Positions 37,737 to 47,282 are shown, counted from the stretch's first letter. The stretch: DNA of 64,000 nucleotides from Bradyrhizobium iriomotense (GCF_018129405.1 NZ_JAFCLP010000029.1:1-64000); one strand, 5' to 3'. A program made the numbers and translations. The notes: a model not told the origin generated them from the sequence alone.

Positions 37737-38744
37737 GTGGCCGTCATCGTACCTTTCGAAACTCCCGGCGCGTCGATCGAAGAGCTGGTTGCCCTTGTCG
37801 CCCCTGATATGGAGCGCGTCAACGCCACGATCCTGTCGCGGACCGGCTCGGACGTGACCATGATCCCGGAAGTCGCCAATCACCTGATCTCCTCCGGCGG
37901 CAAGCGGCTGCGGCCGATGCTGACGCTCGCCATGGCCAACCTCGCCGGCTACACCGGCGACGGCCACATCAAGCTCGCCGCGTCCGTCGAGTTCATGCAC
38001 ACCGCGACCCTGCTCCACGACGACGTCGTCGACGAGAGCGAGATGCGCCGCGGCAAGCTCTCGGCGCGCATGCTCTGGGGCAATGAGGCGAGCGTGCTCG
38101 TCGGCGACTTCCTGCTGGGACAAGCCTTCCGCATGATGGTCGAGGTCGGCTCGCTGCGCGCCCTCGACATCCTCTCCGCGGCCGCCGCCACCATCGCCGA
38201 GGGCGAGGTGATGCAGCTTGCTGCTGCCAAGAACACCGCAACCACCGAGGACGAATATCTCGCCGTGATCCGCGGCAAGACCGCCGAGCTGTTCGCAGCC
38301 GCCTGCGAGGTCGGCCCCGTCATCGCCAACCGTCCGAAGGCGGAGCAGACCGCCTGCCGCTCGGTCGGCATGAATCTCGGCATCGCCTTCCAGCTCGTCG
38401 ACGACGTGCTCGACTATGGCGGCAAGAGCGCAAAGCTCGGCAAGAACACCGGCGACGATTTCCGCGAGGGCAAGATCACGCTGCCCGTCGTGCTCGCCTT
38501 CCGCCGCGGCAACGACACCGAGCGCGCGTTCTGGATTCGGGCGCTGGAGCGCGGAGAGATCGGCGACAGCGATCTCGATCACGCCATCGGCCTGATGAAC
38601 AAGCACCGCGCGCTCGAGGACACGCTGAGCCGCGCCCAGCACTACGGCGCCATGGCGGTCGATGCGCTGGCCCTGTTCCCGCCCTCGCCGATGAAGAGCG
38701 CGCTGGAGCAGGTCGTGGCGTTCTGCCTGGCACGATCGCATTAG
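37737..38744 (+). CDS. ispB: Long-chain polyprenyl diphosphate synthase (octaprenyl/decaprenyl type)
   Basis: 335 residues from a GTG at 37737, with GGAG at 37727-37730. It elongates isoprenyl chains for the ubiquinone side chain. Both aspartate-rich motifs are present: LLHDDVVDESEMRRG and QLVDDVLDYGG, along with SSGGKRLRPML. The chain length (eight or ten units) cannot be judged with confidence from this; alphaproteobacteria often use ten. A small hairpin (GCCCC-TCC-GGGGC) lies just before the ribosome binding site. The gene diverges from DUF2007. Confidence 0.9.
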   Translation: MAVIVPFETPGASIEELVALVAPDMERVNATILSRTGSDVTMIPEVANHLISSGGKRLRPMLTLAMANLAGYTGDGHIKLAASVEFMHTATLLHDDVVDESEMRRGKLSARMLWGNEASVLVGDFLLGQAFRMMVEVGSLRALDILSAAAATIAEGEVMQLAAAKNTATTEDEYLAVIRGKTAELFAAACEVGPVIANRPKAEQTACRSVGMNLGIAFQLVDDVLDYGGKSAKLGKNTGDDFREGKITLPVVLAFRRGNDTERAFWIRALERGEIGDSDLDHAIGLMNKHRALEDTLSRAQHYGAMAVDALALFPPSPMKSALEQVVAFCLARSH

Positions 38745-38784
38745 GCGCGGCTGACTCTCTCTGATTCCGCACTACTACTAGTCC

Positions 38785-38914
38785 CATCATCCTGAGGCGC
38801 GAGGCGCGCGATGCACAGCATCGCGCGGGGAGCCTCGAAGGATGCACGGCCCCGATGCAGCCGGGCCGTCGCCCTTCGAGGCTCGCCGAAGAGGCGAGCG
38901 CCTCAGGGTGACGG
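38785..38914. repeat. Intergenic palindromic repeat, type D
   Basis: CATCATCCTGAGGCGC at the left faces GCGCCTCAGGGTGACGG at the right, with inner arms around CTTCGAGGCTC and GAGCCTCGAAGG. It lies just after the polyprenyl synthase gene. Confidence 0.8.
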
Positions 38915-38944
38915 TGATAGATTTGTGCGCGCTGCACCACCCAC

Positions 38945-39024
38945 CGTCATTGCGAGCGCAGCGAAGCAATCCAGAATCTCTCCACGGAACCAGTCTGGAT
39001 TGCTTCGCTGCGCTCGCAATGACG
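38945..39024. repeat. Intergenic palindromic repeat, type C
   Basis: CGTCATTGCGAGCGCAGCGA and ATCCAG at the left face their complements, CTGGAT and then CGCTGCGCTCGCAATGACG, at the right. A second copy lies at 48245-48332. Confidence 0.88.
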
Positions 39025-39133
39025 GAGCAAGGTGCGCAAGTGCCATTCTCCAATTCACATTCAAGCTCGTAGTCACAATTCTCACCATCACGTGGCACTC
39101 AGCTGCCCTCGTTCTGGAGCTGCTTGCCTAGTA

Positions 39134-39150
39134 ACTTGCATTTTGCAAGT
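39134..39150 (+). promoter_or_regulatory. Operator palindrome before the HxlR gene
   Basis: ACTTGCATTTTGCAAGT is a perfect inverted repeat with seven-base arms and a three-base centre. It ends 20 bases before the HxlR start, the usual place for autorepression. Confidence 0.72.
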
Positions 39151-39170
39151 AACTCCCCTACCTTCCCGCC

Positions 39171-39686
39171 ATGCAGCCCAAATCCCCCTCGATCCTGGAA
39201 TGCCCGGTCGGCCGCGCCGTGGAGACGGTCGGCGAATGGTGGAGCATTTTGATCCTGCGGGATGCGTTCCAGGGGGCGACGAAGTTCGACGAGTTTTCGA
39301 AAAGCCTCGGCATTGCGCCGAACATCCTGTCGCGACGCCTCGCCCATCTCACCGAGAGCGGCATGTTCGTCCGTCGCCGCTATCAAGAGCGGCCGCCACG
39401 CTACGAATATGTGCTGACCGACAAGGCGCGGGATTTCTTCCCCGTGGTCGCGGCGCTGCTGGCCTGGGGCAACAAGCATCTCGCCCCTAAAGGTGAAGCC
39501 ATCGTGCTGGCGAGCCGTGACGATGTCCGCCCGCTCGACCCCGTCATGGTCGATGCCGCCAGCATGCATCCAATCACGCTCGCCAATGCCGTCGTCATTG
39601 CAGGTCCGCGCGCCAGCCGTGGCATGCGCAAGCGGCTTGCTTCACTCAAGGCCATGAACCCGGCCGTTGCGCCGGCTGGAGACTGA
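39171..39686 (+). CDS. HxlR family transcriptional regulator
   Basis: 171 residues. The winged helix covers about 10-95, opening with CPVGRAVETVGEWWSILILRD, with the single Cys11 typical of HxlR members that sense oxidants or electrophiles. RRLAHLTESGMFVRRRYQ is the recognition and wing region. The last 60 residues are a family extension of unknown role. A perfect palindrome lies 20 bases upstream, so it probably represses itself and the genes after it. The fabF-like gene starts one base after its stop, and a LysE-type and a hydrolase gene follow on the same strand. Confidence 0.9.
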   Translation: MQPKSPSILECPVGRAVETVGEWWSILILRDAFQGATKFDEFSKSLGIAPNILSRRLAHLTESGMFVRRRYQERPPRYEYVLTDKARDFFPVVAALLAWGNKHLAPKGEAIVLASRDDVRPLDPVMVDAASMHPITLANAVVIAGPRASRGMRKRLASLKAMNPAVAPAGD

Positions 39687-39687
39687 C

Positions 39688-40950
39688 ATGCGTCGTATCG
39701 TCGTGACGGGAATGGGCGCGGTGTCGCCGCTCGGCTGCGGTGTCGAACTGTCCTGGCGCCGGCTGCTCGCCGGCCAAAGCGGGCTGCGGCCTCTGCCCGA
39801 ATGGGCGCAGGCATTGCCGGCGCGCATCGCTGGACTCGTGCCCGACAAGGCCGATGGTGCCGAGGGCGGCTTCGATCCCGCGCAGGCCGCCGCCCCCAAA
39901 GATCAGCGCAAGATGGACCGCTTCATCCTGTTCGCGCTGCTCGCCACCGCAGAAGCGGTCGCGCAGGCCAAATGGACGCCGCAGGATGAAAGCGCGCTGG
40001 AACGCACAGCGACGATCATCGCCTCCGGTGTCGGCGGCTTTCCGGCGATGGCGGAAGCCGTGCGCATCACCGAGCAGCGCGGCGCGCGCCGGCTGTCGCC
40101 GTTCACGATCCCGTCGTTCCTGGCCAATCTCGCCGCCGGCCACGTCTCGATCAAATACGGCTACAAGGGACCGCTGGGCACGCCCGTCACCGCGTGCGCG
40201 GCTGGCGTTCAGGCGATCGGCGATGCCGCGCGCATGATCCGCGCGGGCGAAGCCGACATCGCGATCTGCGGCGGCGCGGAGGCCTGCATCGATATCGTCA
40301 GCCTCGGCGGCTTTGCCGCGGCACGCGCACTATCGAGCGGCTTCAACGACGAACCTGCGCGCGCCTCGCGCCCGTTCGATCGCGACCGCGACGGTTTTGT
40401 CATGGGCGAAGGCGCCGGCATCCTGGTGATCGAGGAGCTGGAGCATGCGCTTGCCCGCGGCGCGACACCGATCGCGGAGGTCGTCGGCTATGGCACGACG
40501 GCGGACGCCTACCACATGACGTCGGGTCCGCCCGATGGCGACGGCGCCCGCCGCGCCATGGAGATCGCGCTCCGGCAGGCGAACCTTGCGCCCGCAGATC
40601 TGCAGCACCTCAACGCGCATGCGACGTCGACGCCGGCCGGCGATGAGAGCGAGCTTGGCGCAATCGCCACGCTGTTCGGCCGTAACCGGGGCATTGCCGT
40701 GAGCGCGACCAAATCGGCCACCGGCCATCTGCTCGGCGCCGCCGGCGGGCTGGAAGCGATCTTCACCGTGCTCGCCTTGCGTGACCAGATGGCACCGCCA
40801 ACCCTCAATCTCGAAAATCCCGACACGAGCGCTGAGGGCATCGACATCGTCTCGGGCAGCGCACGGCCGATGCCGATGCAGAACGCCATCTCCAACGGAT
40901 TCGGCTTCGGCGGGGTGAATGCCAGCGTGATCTTCCGCCGGATGGGCTGA
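39688..40950 (+). CDS. fabF: Beta-ketoacyl-ACP synthase II-type condensing enzyme
   Basis: 420 residues, the FabF length. The Cys-His-His triad is complete: Cys170 in TPVTACAAGVQ, His311 in LNAHATSTP and His347 in KSATGHLLGAAGG. It would extend acyl chains with malonyl-ACP. There is no acpP, fabD or fabG nearby, so this is likely a paralogue with a special role, not the housekeeping gene. Control by the adjacent HxlR regulator points the same way. The start at 39688 follows the HxlR stop by one base. Confidence 0.88.
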   Translation: MRRIVVTGMGAVSPLGCGVELSWRRLLAGQSGLRPLPEWAQALPARIAGLVPDKADGAEGGFDPAQAAAPKDQRKMDRFILFALLATAEAVAQAKWTPQDESALERTATIIASGVGGFPAMAEAVRITEQRGARRLSPFTIPSFLANLAAGHVSIKYGYKGPLGTPVTACAAGVQAIGDAARMIRAGEADIAICGGAEACIDIVSLGGFAAARALSSGFNDEPARASRPFDRDRDGFVMGEGAGILVIEELEHALARGATPIAEVVGYGTTADAYHMTSGPPDGDGARRAMEIALRQANLAPADLQHLNAHATSTPAGDESELGAIATLFGRNRGIAVSATKSATGHLLGAAGGLEAIFTVLALRDQMAPPTLNLENPDTSAEGIDIVSGSARPMPMQNAISNGFGFGGVNASVIFRRMG

Positions 40951-40994
40951 ACGAGGGACCTTGCATTCGCGGCAGCCTGCGCTACGAAAATAGG

Positions 40995-41627
40995 ATGACC
41001 GAAACCCATTTCTGGCTGTTCCTGGGCGCAGCATTCCTCATTGCGGCAATTCCAGGCCCCGGTATTTTTTACGTCGCGGCACGAACCCTGTCGGAAGGAC
41101 GCGCGAGCGGCTTTGCCTCGACCGCGGGCACGGCGCTGGGCGGGATGGTCCATGTCGTGGCCGGCAGTCTCGGTATTTCCGCGATCATCCTGACCAGCGC
41201 GGAACTGTTCACCGCGGTCAAATTTGTCGGCGCGCTCTATCTGGTCTGGCTCGGCATCAAGACATTTCGCGGCGCCGGCCGCGCGCAGTTGCTGGAGAGC
41301 GAAGCCGTCGGCGACAAGCGTGCATTTCGCGACGGTGTGCTGGTCGAGGCGCTGAACCCGAAGACCGCCGCGTTCTTCCTCGCCTTCATTCCGCAGTTCC
41401 TCGATCCCGCGGGATCGAACCCGACGCTGCAATTCATCATGCTGGGCGCGATCTCGGTGACGCTGAACACGCTCGCCGATGTCGTCGTGGTGCTGATGGC
41501 CTCCGCGACACGCACGCAGCTGATCGGACGGCCGCAATTGATGCGGCGCCTCACGCAGGGCTCCGGCGTCTTCATCGCGGGCCTCGGCCTCTCGCTCGCG
41601 CTGGCGCGGCGGCCGGCCAATGGATAG
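40995..41627 (+). CDS. LysE/RhtB family exporter
   Basis: 210 residues with six hydrophobic helices. The N-terminal PGPGIFYVAARTLSEGRASGF is the LysE-family signature, and EALNPKTAAFFLAFIPQFLDP is the second conserved element. Family members export amino acids or similar small molecules; the cargo here is unknown. It follows fabF by 44 bases and overlaps the hydrolase gene by eight bases, so the four genes 39171-42498 look like one operon. Confidence 0.88.
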   Translation: MTETHFWLFLGAAFLIAAIPGPGIFYVAARTLSEGRASGFASTAGTALGGMVHVVAGSLGISAIILTSAELFTAVKFVGALYLVWLGIKTFRGAGRAQLLESEAVGDKRAFRDGVLVEALNPKTAAFFLAFIPQFLDPAGSNPTLQFIMLGAISVTLNTLADVVVVLMASATRTQLIGRPQLMRRLTQGSGVFIAGLGLSLALARRPANG

Positions 41628-42498
41628 CGCCCCGCAAGACCGCTTCTATGAATCCCACGGCCTGCGGCTGCACTATGCCGACTGGGGCAACGAGGGCGCG
41701 CCCGTCGCCATCCTGGTGCACGGCGGTCGTGATCATTGCCGCAGCTGGGACGTCATCGCGCGCTCGCTGCAACCGCATTTTCACGTGATCGCGCCCGATT
41801 TGCGCGGTCACGGCGATTCCGACTGGACGAAAGGCGGCAGCTACGCGCTGACCGAGTATGTCTACGATCTCGTCCAGCTCGTCCGCAACATCGCCGCGCC
41901 TCAAGTCACGCTCATCGGCCATTCCATGGGCGGCATGGTCAGCCTGATCTTTTCGGGATCGTTCCCGGAGCAGGTCACCAAGCTGGTGGTGCTCGACGGC
42001 GTGACCATGCTGCCCGACACGCCGAAGCCTCCCGTGCACGAGCGCATCGGCAAATGGGTCAGCCAGCTCGACAAGCTGCACGACCGCACGCCGCGTCGCT
42101 ATGCGACCCTCGAGGATGCGGCCGCACAGATGGTGCTGCACAACAAGCGCCTCGCCCGCGACCTCGCGCTGCATCTTGCCACGCACGGCGCGCGACAGAA
42201 CGAGGACGGCACCTTTAGCTGGAAGTTCGATCCCTATCAGCGCGCCAGTGCGCCGCACCGGCTCTGGCCGGATGATCATGTCGCATTGTGGTCGCGCATC
42301 GCCTGCCCGACGCTGCTGCTCAATGCCGGCGAAAGCTTTCTGGCCGGCGCGAGCGCCGCAGGCCTGGAGCGCTACTTCCCGCAGGCGCGCGTCGAGACCA
42401 TTGCCGGGGCCGGACATTGGCTGCAGCACGACAAGCCGCGGGAGGTGCTGGGTGCGATCCGGCGGTTTTTGGGATTGGCAGACGAAAGCAGCGGCTAG
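41620..42498 (+). CDS. Alpha/beta hydrolase
   Basis: 292 residues. The fold is marked by VHGGRDHCRSWDVIA (oxyanion loop), the nucleophile elbow GHSMGG, and a C-terminal histidine in IAGAGHWLQHDKP. The acid residue is less certain. It starts inside the LysE gene (eight-base overlap), which implies coupled translation. The substrate is unknown; possible links to the condensing enzyme include an ester, lactone or thioester. Confidence 0.86.
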   Translation: MDSAPQDRFYESHGLRLHYADWGNEGAPVAILVHGGRDHCRSWDVIARSLQPHFHVIAPDLRGHGDSDWTKGGSYALTEYVYDLVQLVRNIAAPQVTLIGHSMGGMVSLIFSGSFPEQVTKLVVLDGVTMLPDTPKPPVHERIGKWVSQLDKLHDRTPRRYATLEDAAAQMVLHNKRLARDLALHLATHGARQNEDGTFSWKFDPYQRASAPHRLWPDDHVALWSRIACPTLLLNAGESFLAGASAAGLERYFPQARVETIAGAGHWLQHDKPREVLGAIRRFLGLADESSG

Positions 42499-42507
42499 CT
42501 CAGACTT

Positions 42508-42585
42508 GTAGCCTGCATGAGCGCAGCGACATGCGGGAAGCCGTGAAAAAGAGTCCCGGATATCGCTTTGCTCATCCGGGCTACG
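42508..42585. repeat. Intergenic palindromic repeat, type H
   Basis: GTAGCCTGCATGAGCGCAGC at the left faces GCTCATCCGGGCTAC at the right; TCCCGGATATCGC lies within. It lies between the hydrolase gene and the convergent ispE gene. Confidence 0.75.
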
Positions 42586-42605
42586 GCACTGTCGCCGGGG
42601 GATAG

Positions 42606-43490
42606 CTAGCTCAACGTCCCCGCATGCACCCACCAGCCGGGGTGATCGCGCCGGATCTTCTCGGCGGCGGCATGGGCATCAGTGGACGCGCCGTAGATCG
42701 CAAAGCACGTCGCTCCCGAGCCGGACATGCGGGCGAGCTTGACGCCGGCCGAAGAACGCAAGGCGTCCAGCACCTGGCCGATCACAGGCTCGATCCGCAG
42801 CGCGGGCGCCTCGAGATCGTTGGCGACGGTTTCGAGAACCTCGACCCAATCGGCGATCGAAGCCCCCTCCTCCGGCCAGGCCGGAGCTTCGAGGACCGAG
42901 GTGGCGCCAACCAGGAGCTCGCCGTTGCGCAGGCCCAGCGCCTGGAACACGTCCTTGGTGGCAACAGGCACGCGCGGATTGACCATCACGCAGGGCATGC
43001 TCGGCAACGCGAGCGGCAGCAGCTGCTCGCCGACGCCGGTCATGTCGCAGGCGCGCGAGAACAGACACACCGGCACGTCGGCACCGGTCGCAAGCGCAAC
43101 CTTCTGCAAACGGGGATCGTCGAGCGACAGATTGTTGAGGCGCGCCAGGAGGCGCAGTGCCGCCGCAGCGTCTGCCGAGCCGCCACCGATTCCGGCGGCC
43201 ACAGGAAGTACCTTGTCGAGCGCGAAAGCGCCGAGCTTCAGGCCCGGCACGGCCTCGGCCAGAAGCTTGGCCGCCTTGAACACGAGATTGTCGGAGGTCT
43301 CGCCGCAGGCTGCGGCCAGCGGCCCGGTGGTCGTGAGCTTCAGCTCGGCGCCCGGCTCCAGCGTGAGCCGGTCGGCGCAATCGGCGAACGCGACCACGCT
43401 TTCGAGATCATGATAGCCGTCCGCACGGCGGCCGACGACGCGAAGGCTCAAATTGACCTTCGCCCGCCCTTCTTCAATCAACGCCGACAT
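42606..43490 (-). CDS. ispE: 4-diphosphocytidyl-2-C-methyl-D-erythritol kinase
   Basis: 294 residues, a typical GHMP kinase. The ATP loop is PVAAGIGGGSADAAAALR. The N-terminus EGRAKVNLSLRVVGRRADGYHDLESV is the IspE signature, and MSGSGATCFAIYG is the third GHMP motif. It phosphorylates CDP-methylerythritol in the non-mevalonate isoprenoid pathway. It follows the TPR gene by 25 bases on the same strand, so they are probably cotranscribed. Confidence 0.94.
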   Translation of the reverse strand: MSALIEEGRAKVNLSLRVVGRRADGYHDLESVVAFADCADRLTLEPGAELKLTTTGPLAAACGETSDNLVFKAAKLLAEAVPGLKLGAFALDKVLPVAAGIGGGSADAAAALRLLARLNNLSLDDPRLQKVALATGADVPVCLFSRACDMTGVGEQLLPLALPSMPCVMVNPRVPVATKDVFQALGLRNGELLVGATSVLEAPAWPEEGASIADWVEVLETVANDLEAPALRIEPVIGQVLDALRSSAGVKLARMSGSGATCFAIYGASTDAHAAAEKIRRDHPGWWVHAGTLS

Positions 43491-43515
43491 CGGCGATCAG
43501 CCCCCAAACCCACTC

Positions 43516-45312
43516 TTAGCCGCCCTTGCCGTCGTCCTTCTTCTTCTCGGCCTGCGCCGCCGAAGAGTTGGAATTGTCCTCGGTCAAACCGTTGGCGATC
43601 TTGGCCTCGATCTTCGGAAGGTCATCCGGCTCGGGCTTGAGATCGCGCGCGTGCGACCACTGGAATTTGGCTTCCAGCGTGCGGCCGACGCGCCAATAGG
43701 CATCGCCGAGGTGGTCGTTGATGGTGGGATCTTCCGGCTTGAGATCGATCGCGCGCTCGAGGTTCTTCACCGCCTCTTCGTAGTTGCCGATGCGGTAATA
43801 GGCCCAGCCGAGGGAATCGACGATGTAGCCGTCGTCGGGACGCTGCTCGACGGCGCGCTTGATCATCTTCATGCCCTCGTCGAGGTTCACGCCCTGGTCG
43901 ATCCAGGAATAACCGAGATAGTTGAGGACATGCGGCTGGTCGGGCTGCAGCTCGAGCGCCTTCTTCATGTCGGCTTCGGCCTTGGCCCACTGCTTGGAGC
44001 GCTCCTCGCAGATGCCGCGATAATAGTACCAGACGCTGTTGGCCTTGTCGGCGCCGGGCGTCAGCACCTCGATGCCCTGCGAATAGGTCGCGCCGCAGTC
44101 GCCAAACCGCTTGCGGCCGCGCTCGATATTGCCGAGCGCCATGATGGCCTCGAGATCCTTGGCATCCTCCGTCGTGACGCCCTTGAGGATCTTGATCGCC
44201 TCGTCGGTGCGGTCGGCCGAATCGAGGTCGATGGCGAGCTGGATCTGTGCGTTGCGCTTCAGCGGCGAGCTCGAGGGCACGCGCTCGTAGACCTTGATCG
44301 CCATCTGCGGCCGCTTCACTGATTCATAGAGATCGGCGAGCGAGAGCAGCGCGAGGGGATGGCTGGGCTGCAGGTAGAGCGAGAGCTGGAGATAGACCAG
44401 CGCCAGGTCCTCGCCGCCGCGGCGGGTCAGCGTGGCGCCGATGCCGTAGAGCGCTTCGGCAGCGCCGGCCTGCGCGGAATCGACCAGCGGCGGCAGCTTC
44501 TTGCCGGCCTTGGTATCGCGCAAACCTTCCACGATCAGCGGATGGCGGGCGAGCTTCTTGTCGAAAGCCTGGTACACCGTGGTCGCCGCAGCCGAATCCT
44601 TGTTGCGCGACAACCAGCGCGCATAGGCCTCAGTGACACGCAGCATGGAATCGTCGAGCTTGTAAGCGCGCTCGAAGCGCGTGCCGGCATCCTTCTCCTT
44701 GCCGGCGAGTTCCAGGATCATGCCGGCGTGGAGATCCTTGAACAGCGGATACCACTCGGGACCTGCGAGCTTGTCGATGGTGGCGACGCCGCCCTTGGCA
44801 TCGCCGGCGCCGTAGGCGGCCCAGCCCGACAGCAGCGTGGCGACGAGATCGGTGATGGGACCGCGGATCGACTGGTTGATGTTGCTCTGTGCGGTCGCGT
44901 ACTTCTTCAGCTTCAGATCGTGCACGCCGACGACGAGACGCGCGACGCGGTTAGTCTTGTCGATGGTGAGGATACGCTCGGCGAGCTTGACCGCCTCATC
45001 GATGTCGCCGTCGGCGACTGAGGAGATGAAGGCGCGGTCGAGCAATTCGTTGTTCTTGGGATCGGAGCGCAGCGCCGAGCGGTAGAAGGCGGCGGCCGAG
45101 GCCGCATCGCGCTCGACGCTGGCGTGGCGGGCGGCAAGATAGCTGCCGGAGGTGGTGAGCGATTTCAGATCGTTCCGGGTCGGAAACTGCGCCGCCGTAT
45201 CAGCCGGGTGATCCGGCGTCTGCGCCAGGACCGCGCCGGGGACCACCGCGATCGCTGTGCCCAGAAGGGCGATGGCGGCAACAGTCCAGCGGTTGAAACG
45301 ATTTGAGAACAT
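43516..45312 (-). CDS. Secreted or membrane-anchored TPR protein, 598 residues
   Basis: A signal peptide or anchor covers residues 1-30 (TVAAIALLGTAIAVVPGAVLAQ). The rest is a long array of tetratricopeptide-like repeats, clearest in the C-terminal third (VLNYLGYSWIDQGVNLDEGM, then VDSLGWAYYRIGNYEEAVKN and DHLGDAYWRVGRTLEAKF). The end is Lys/Asp-rich. Similar proteins in this group stand before ispE and may act as scaffolds in envelope or polysaccharide work, but no specific role is proved. The start at 45312 has AAGGCGAG upstream. Confidence 0.88.
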   Translation of the reverse strand: MFSNRFNRWTVAAIALLGTAIAVVPGAVLAQTPDHPADTAAQFPTRNDLKSLTTSGSYLAARHASVERDAASAAAFYRSALRSDPKNNELLDRAFISSVADGDIDEAVKLAERILTIDKTNRVARLVVGVHDLKLKKYATAQSNINQSIRGPITDLVATLLSGWAAYGAGDAKGGVATIDKLAGPEWYPLFKDLHAGMILELAGKEKDAGTRFERAYKLDDSMLRVTEAYARWLSRNKDSAAATTVYQAFDKKLARHPLIVEGLRDTKAGKKLPPLVDSAQAGAAEALYGIGATLTRRGGEDLALVYLQLSLYLQPSHPLALLSLADLYESVKRPQMAIKVYERVPSSSPLKRNAQIQLAIDLDSADRTDEAIKILKGVTTEDAKDLEAIMALGNIERGRKRFGDCGATYSQGIEVLTPGADKANSVWYYYRGICEERSKQWAKAEADMKKALELQPDQPHVLNYLGYSWIDQGVNLDEGMKMIKRAVEQRPDDGYIVDSLGWAYYRIGNYEEAVKNLERAIDLKPEDPTINDHLGDAYWRVGRTLEAKFQWSHARDLKPEPDDLPKIEAKIANGLTEDNSNSSAAQAEKKKDDGKGG

Positions 45313-45620
45313 CAGGGCTCGCCTTGAGTTGGTAGTGCCTGGGTTTGCAGCAGAAGGCCGTCTCGCATGCGAACGCGGCCAGTGGCATCGGGACCCGGAA
45401 CCGTCGGGCCGACAATGCCGCTTTTGGCGGTTCACCGCAAGGATTCGGACCGGGCGATCCCCTCCGCACGCCCCAAATCGGCCAACTGACCGGTCAAGAA
45501 CGCCCCAAGACGCCGCTACTATGGCCTTATCGTGACCGCGACAGGTAGCCGCGGCCCGGTTCTCACGCGAACGTGCGCCAGGCCACGCCTTGACCTCGTC
45601 CGCCCTGGCTCCACCCGCTC
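45313..45620. other. 308-base intergenic region
   Basis: This stretch lies between the TPR gene start and the ETF-ubiquinone oxidoreductase stop, both on the minus strand. I see no gene, strong repeat or terminator. It must hold the TPR-ispE promoter; a TTGACC near 45492-45497 (minus strand) is a weak -35 candidate. Confidence 0.5.
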
Positions 45621-47282
45621 TTACATCGCCTCGTAGTTCGGGCCGCCACCACCTTCCGGCGGAACCCAGGTGATGTTGCCGTTGGGGTCCTTCACGTCGC
45701 AGGTTTTGCAGTGGACGCAATTCTGGGCATTGATCTGGAAGCGCGGGCCCGCACCCTCCTCGATCCACTCATAGACGCCCGCCGGACAATAGCGATTCGA
45801 GGGACCGGCGAAAACGTCGTGCTCGGACGTCTTCTGCAGATTCATGTCCGTGACCTTGAGATGGACCGGCTGGTCCTCCTCATGATTGGTGTTGGACAGG
45901 AACACCGATGACAGCTTGTCGAAGGAGATCTTGCCGTCCGGCTTCGGATAGTTCTTCGGGGCGTGCTGCCGGGCCGGATCGAGCGTGGCGCGGTCGGGCT
46001 TGCCGTGCGACTGGGTGCCGAACAGCGAGGCGCCGAACAGCGTGTTGCACCACATGTCGAAGCCGCCGAGCGCGACGCCGAGCACGGTGCCGAACTTCGA
46101 CCACAGCGGCTTGACGTTGCGGACCAGGAACAGATCCTTGCCGACCGACGAGGAGCGCCAGGCGTTCTCGTACTCGACGAGTTCGTCGTTGGCGCGGTCG
46201 GCGGCGAGCGCGGCCGCAACATGTTCGGCCGCCAGCATGCCGGTGCTCATCGCATTGTGCACGCCCTTGATGCGCGGCACGTTGACGAAGCCCGCGGCGC
46301 AGCCGATCAGCGCGCCGCCGGGGAAGCTGAGCTTCGGCACCGACTGGTAGCCGCCCTCGGTGATCGCGCGCGCGCCGTAAGCGAGCCGCTTGGCGCCTTC
46401 GAAGGTGCCGCGGATCGAGGGGTGCGTCTTGAAGCGCTGGAACTCGTCGAACGGCGACAGATACGGATCGTCGTAGTTGAGATGCACGACGAAGCCGACG
46501 GCGACGAGGTTGTCGTCGTAGTGATAGAGGAACGAGCCGCCGCCGGTCTTCAGGTCGAGCGGCCAGCCGAACGAATGCTGGATCAGACCCTTCTGATGTT
46601 TTGCGGGCTCGATCTGCCAGACTTCCTTGAGCCCGATGCCGAACTTCGGCGGCTCGCTCTTGGCATCGAGCGCGAACTTGTTGATGAGCAGCTTGGTCAG
46701 GCTGCCGCGCGCGCCTTCGGCGAACAGTGTGTACTTGCCGAGCAATTCCATGCCGCGGGTGAAGGAATCCTTCGGCTTGCCGTCACGGCCGATGCCCATG
46801 TCGCCGGTGGCGATGCCCTTGACCTTGCCTTCCTCGTCATAGAGCACCTCGGCCGCGGCGAAGCCCGGATAGATCTCAACGCCGAGCGCTTCCGCCCTGC
46901 GCGCCAGCCAGCGGCAGACATTGCCGAGCGAGCCGATATAGCAATGATGGTTGTCCATCAGCGGCGGCATCATGAAGTTCGGCAGCTTGATCGCGCCGCC
47001 GCCCGTCATCCAGTAGAAGCGGTCGTCCTTCACCTGCGTCTTCAGCGGGCAGTCGGCATCCTCGCGCCAGTCCGGGATGAGCTTGTCGAGCCCGGCCGGG
47101 TCGATCACCGCGCCCGAAAGAATATGCGCGCCGACCTCGGAGCCCTTCTCCACCACGACGACGTTGAGATCGGCGTTGAGCTGCTTCAGCCGGATCGCGG
47201 CCGACAGGCCCGACGGGCCGGCGCCGACGATGACGACGTCGAATTCCATGGATTCGCGCGGGGGAAGTTCTTCGGTGCTCAT
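45621..47282 (-). CDS. Electron transfer flavoprotein-ubiquinone oxidoreductase
   Basis: 553 residues. ETF-QO passes electrons from acyl-CoA and amine dehydrogenases via ETF to ubiquinone in the inner membrane. The FAD fold is VVIVGAGPSGLSAAIRLKQL. The [4Fe-4S] cluster motif is near the C-terminus (NRYCPAGVYEW, then QNCVHCKTCDVKDP). It resembles mitochondrial ETF-QO more than the nif-linked FixC/FixX pair, because the ferredoxin-like part is fused. No etfAB is in the window. Confidence 0.94.
   Translation of the reverse strand: MSTEELPPRESMEFDVVIVGAGPSGLSAAIRLKQLNADLNVVVVEKGSEVGAHILSGAVIDPAGLDKLIPDWREDADCPLKTQVKDDRFYWMTGGGAIKLPNFMMPPLMDNHHCYIGSLGNVCRWLARRAEALGVEIYPGFAAAEVLYDEEGKVKGIATGDMGIGRDGKPKDSFTRGMELLGKYTLFAEGARGSLTKLLINKFALDAKSEPPKFGIGLKEVWQIEPAKHQKGLIQHSFGWPLDLKTGGGSFLYHYDDNLVAVGFVVHLNYDDPYLSPFDEFQRFKTHPSIRGTFEGAKRLAYGARAITEGGYQSVPKLSFPGGALIGCAAGFVNVPRIKGVHNAMSTGMLAAEHVAAALAADRANDELVEYENAWRSSSVGKDLFLVRNVKPLWSKFGTVLGVALGGFDMWCNTLFGASLFGTQSHGKPDRATLDPARQHAPKNYPKPDGKISFDKLSSVFLSNTNHEEDQPVHLKVTDMNLQKTSEHDVFAGPSNRYCPAGVYEWIEEGAGPRFQINAQNCVHCKTCDVKDPNGNITWVPPEGGGGPNYEAM

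Larger units (their letters stand above)
38745..39170. other. 426-base intergenic region of stacked repeats
   Basis: No gene is seen. It holds a type D palindrome (38785-38914), a type C palindrome (38945-39024) and the HxlR operator (39134-39150). Confidence 0.75.
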
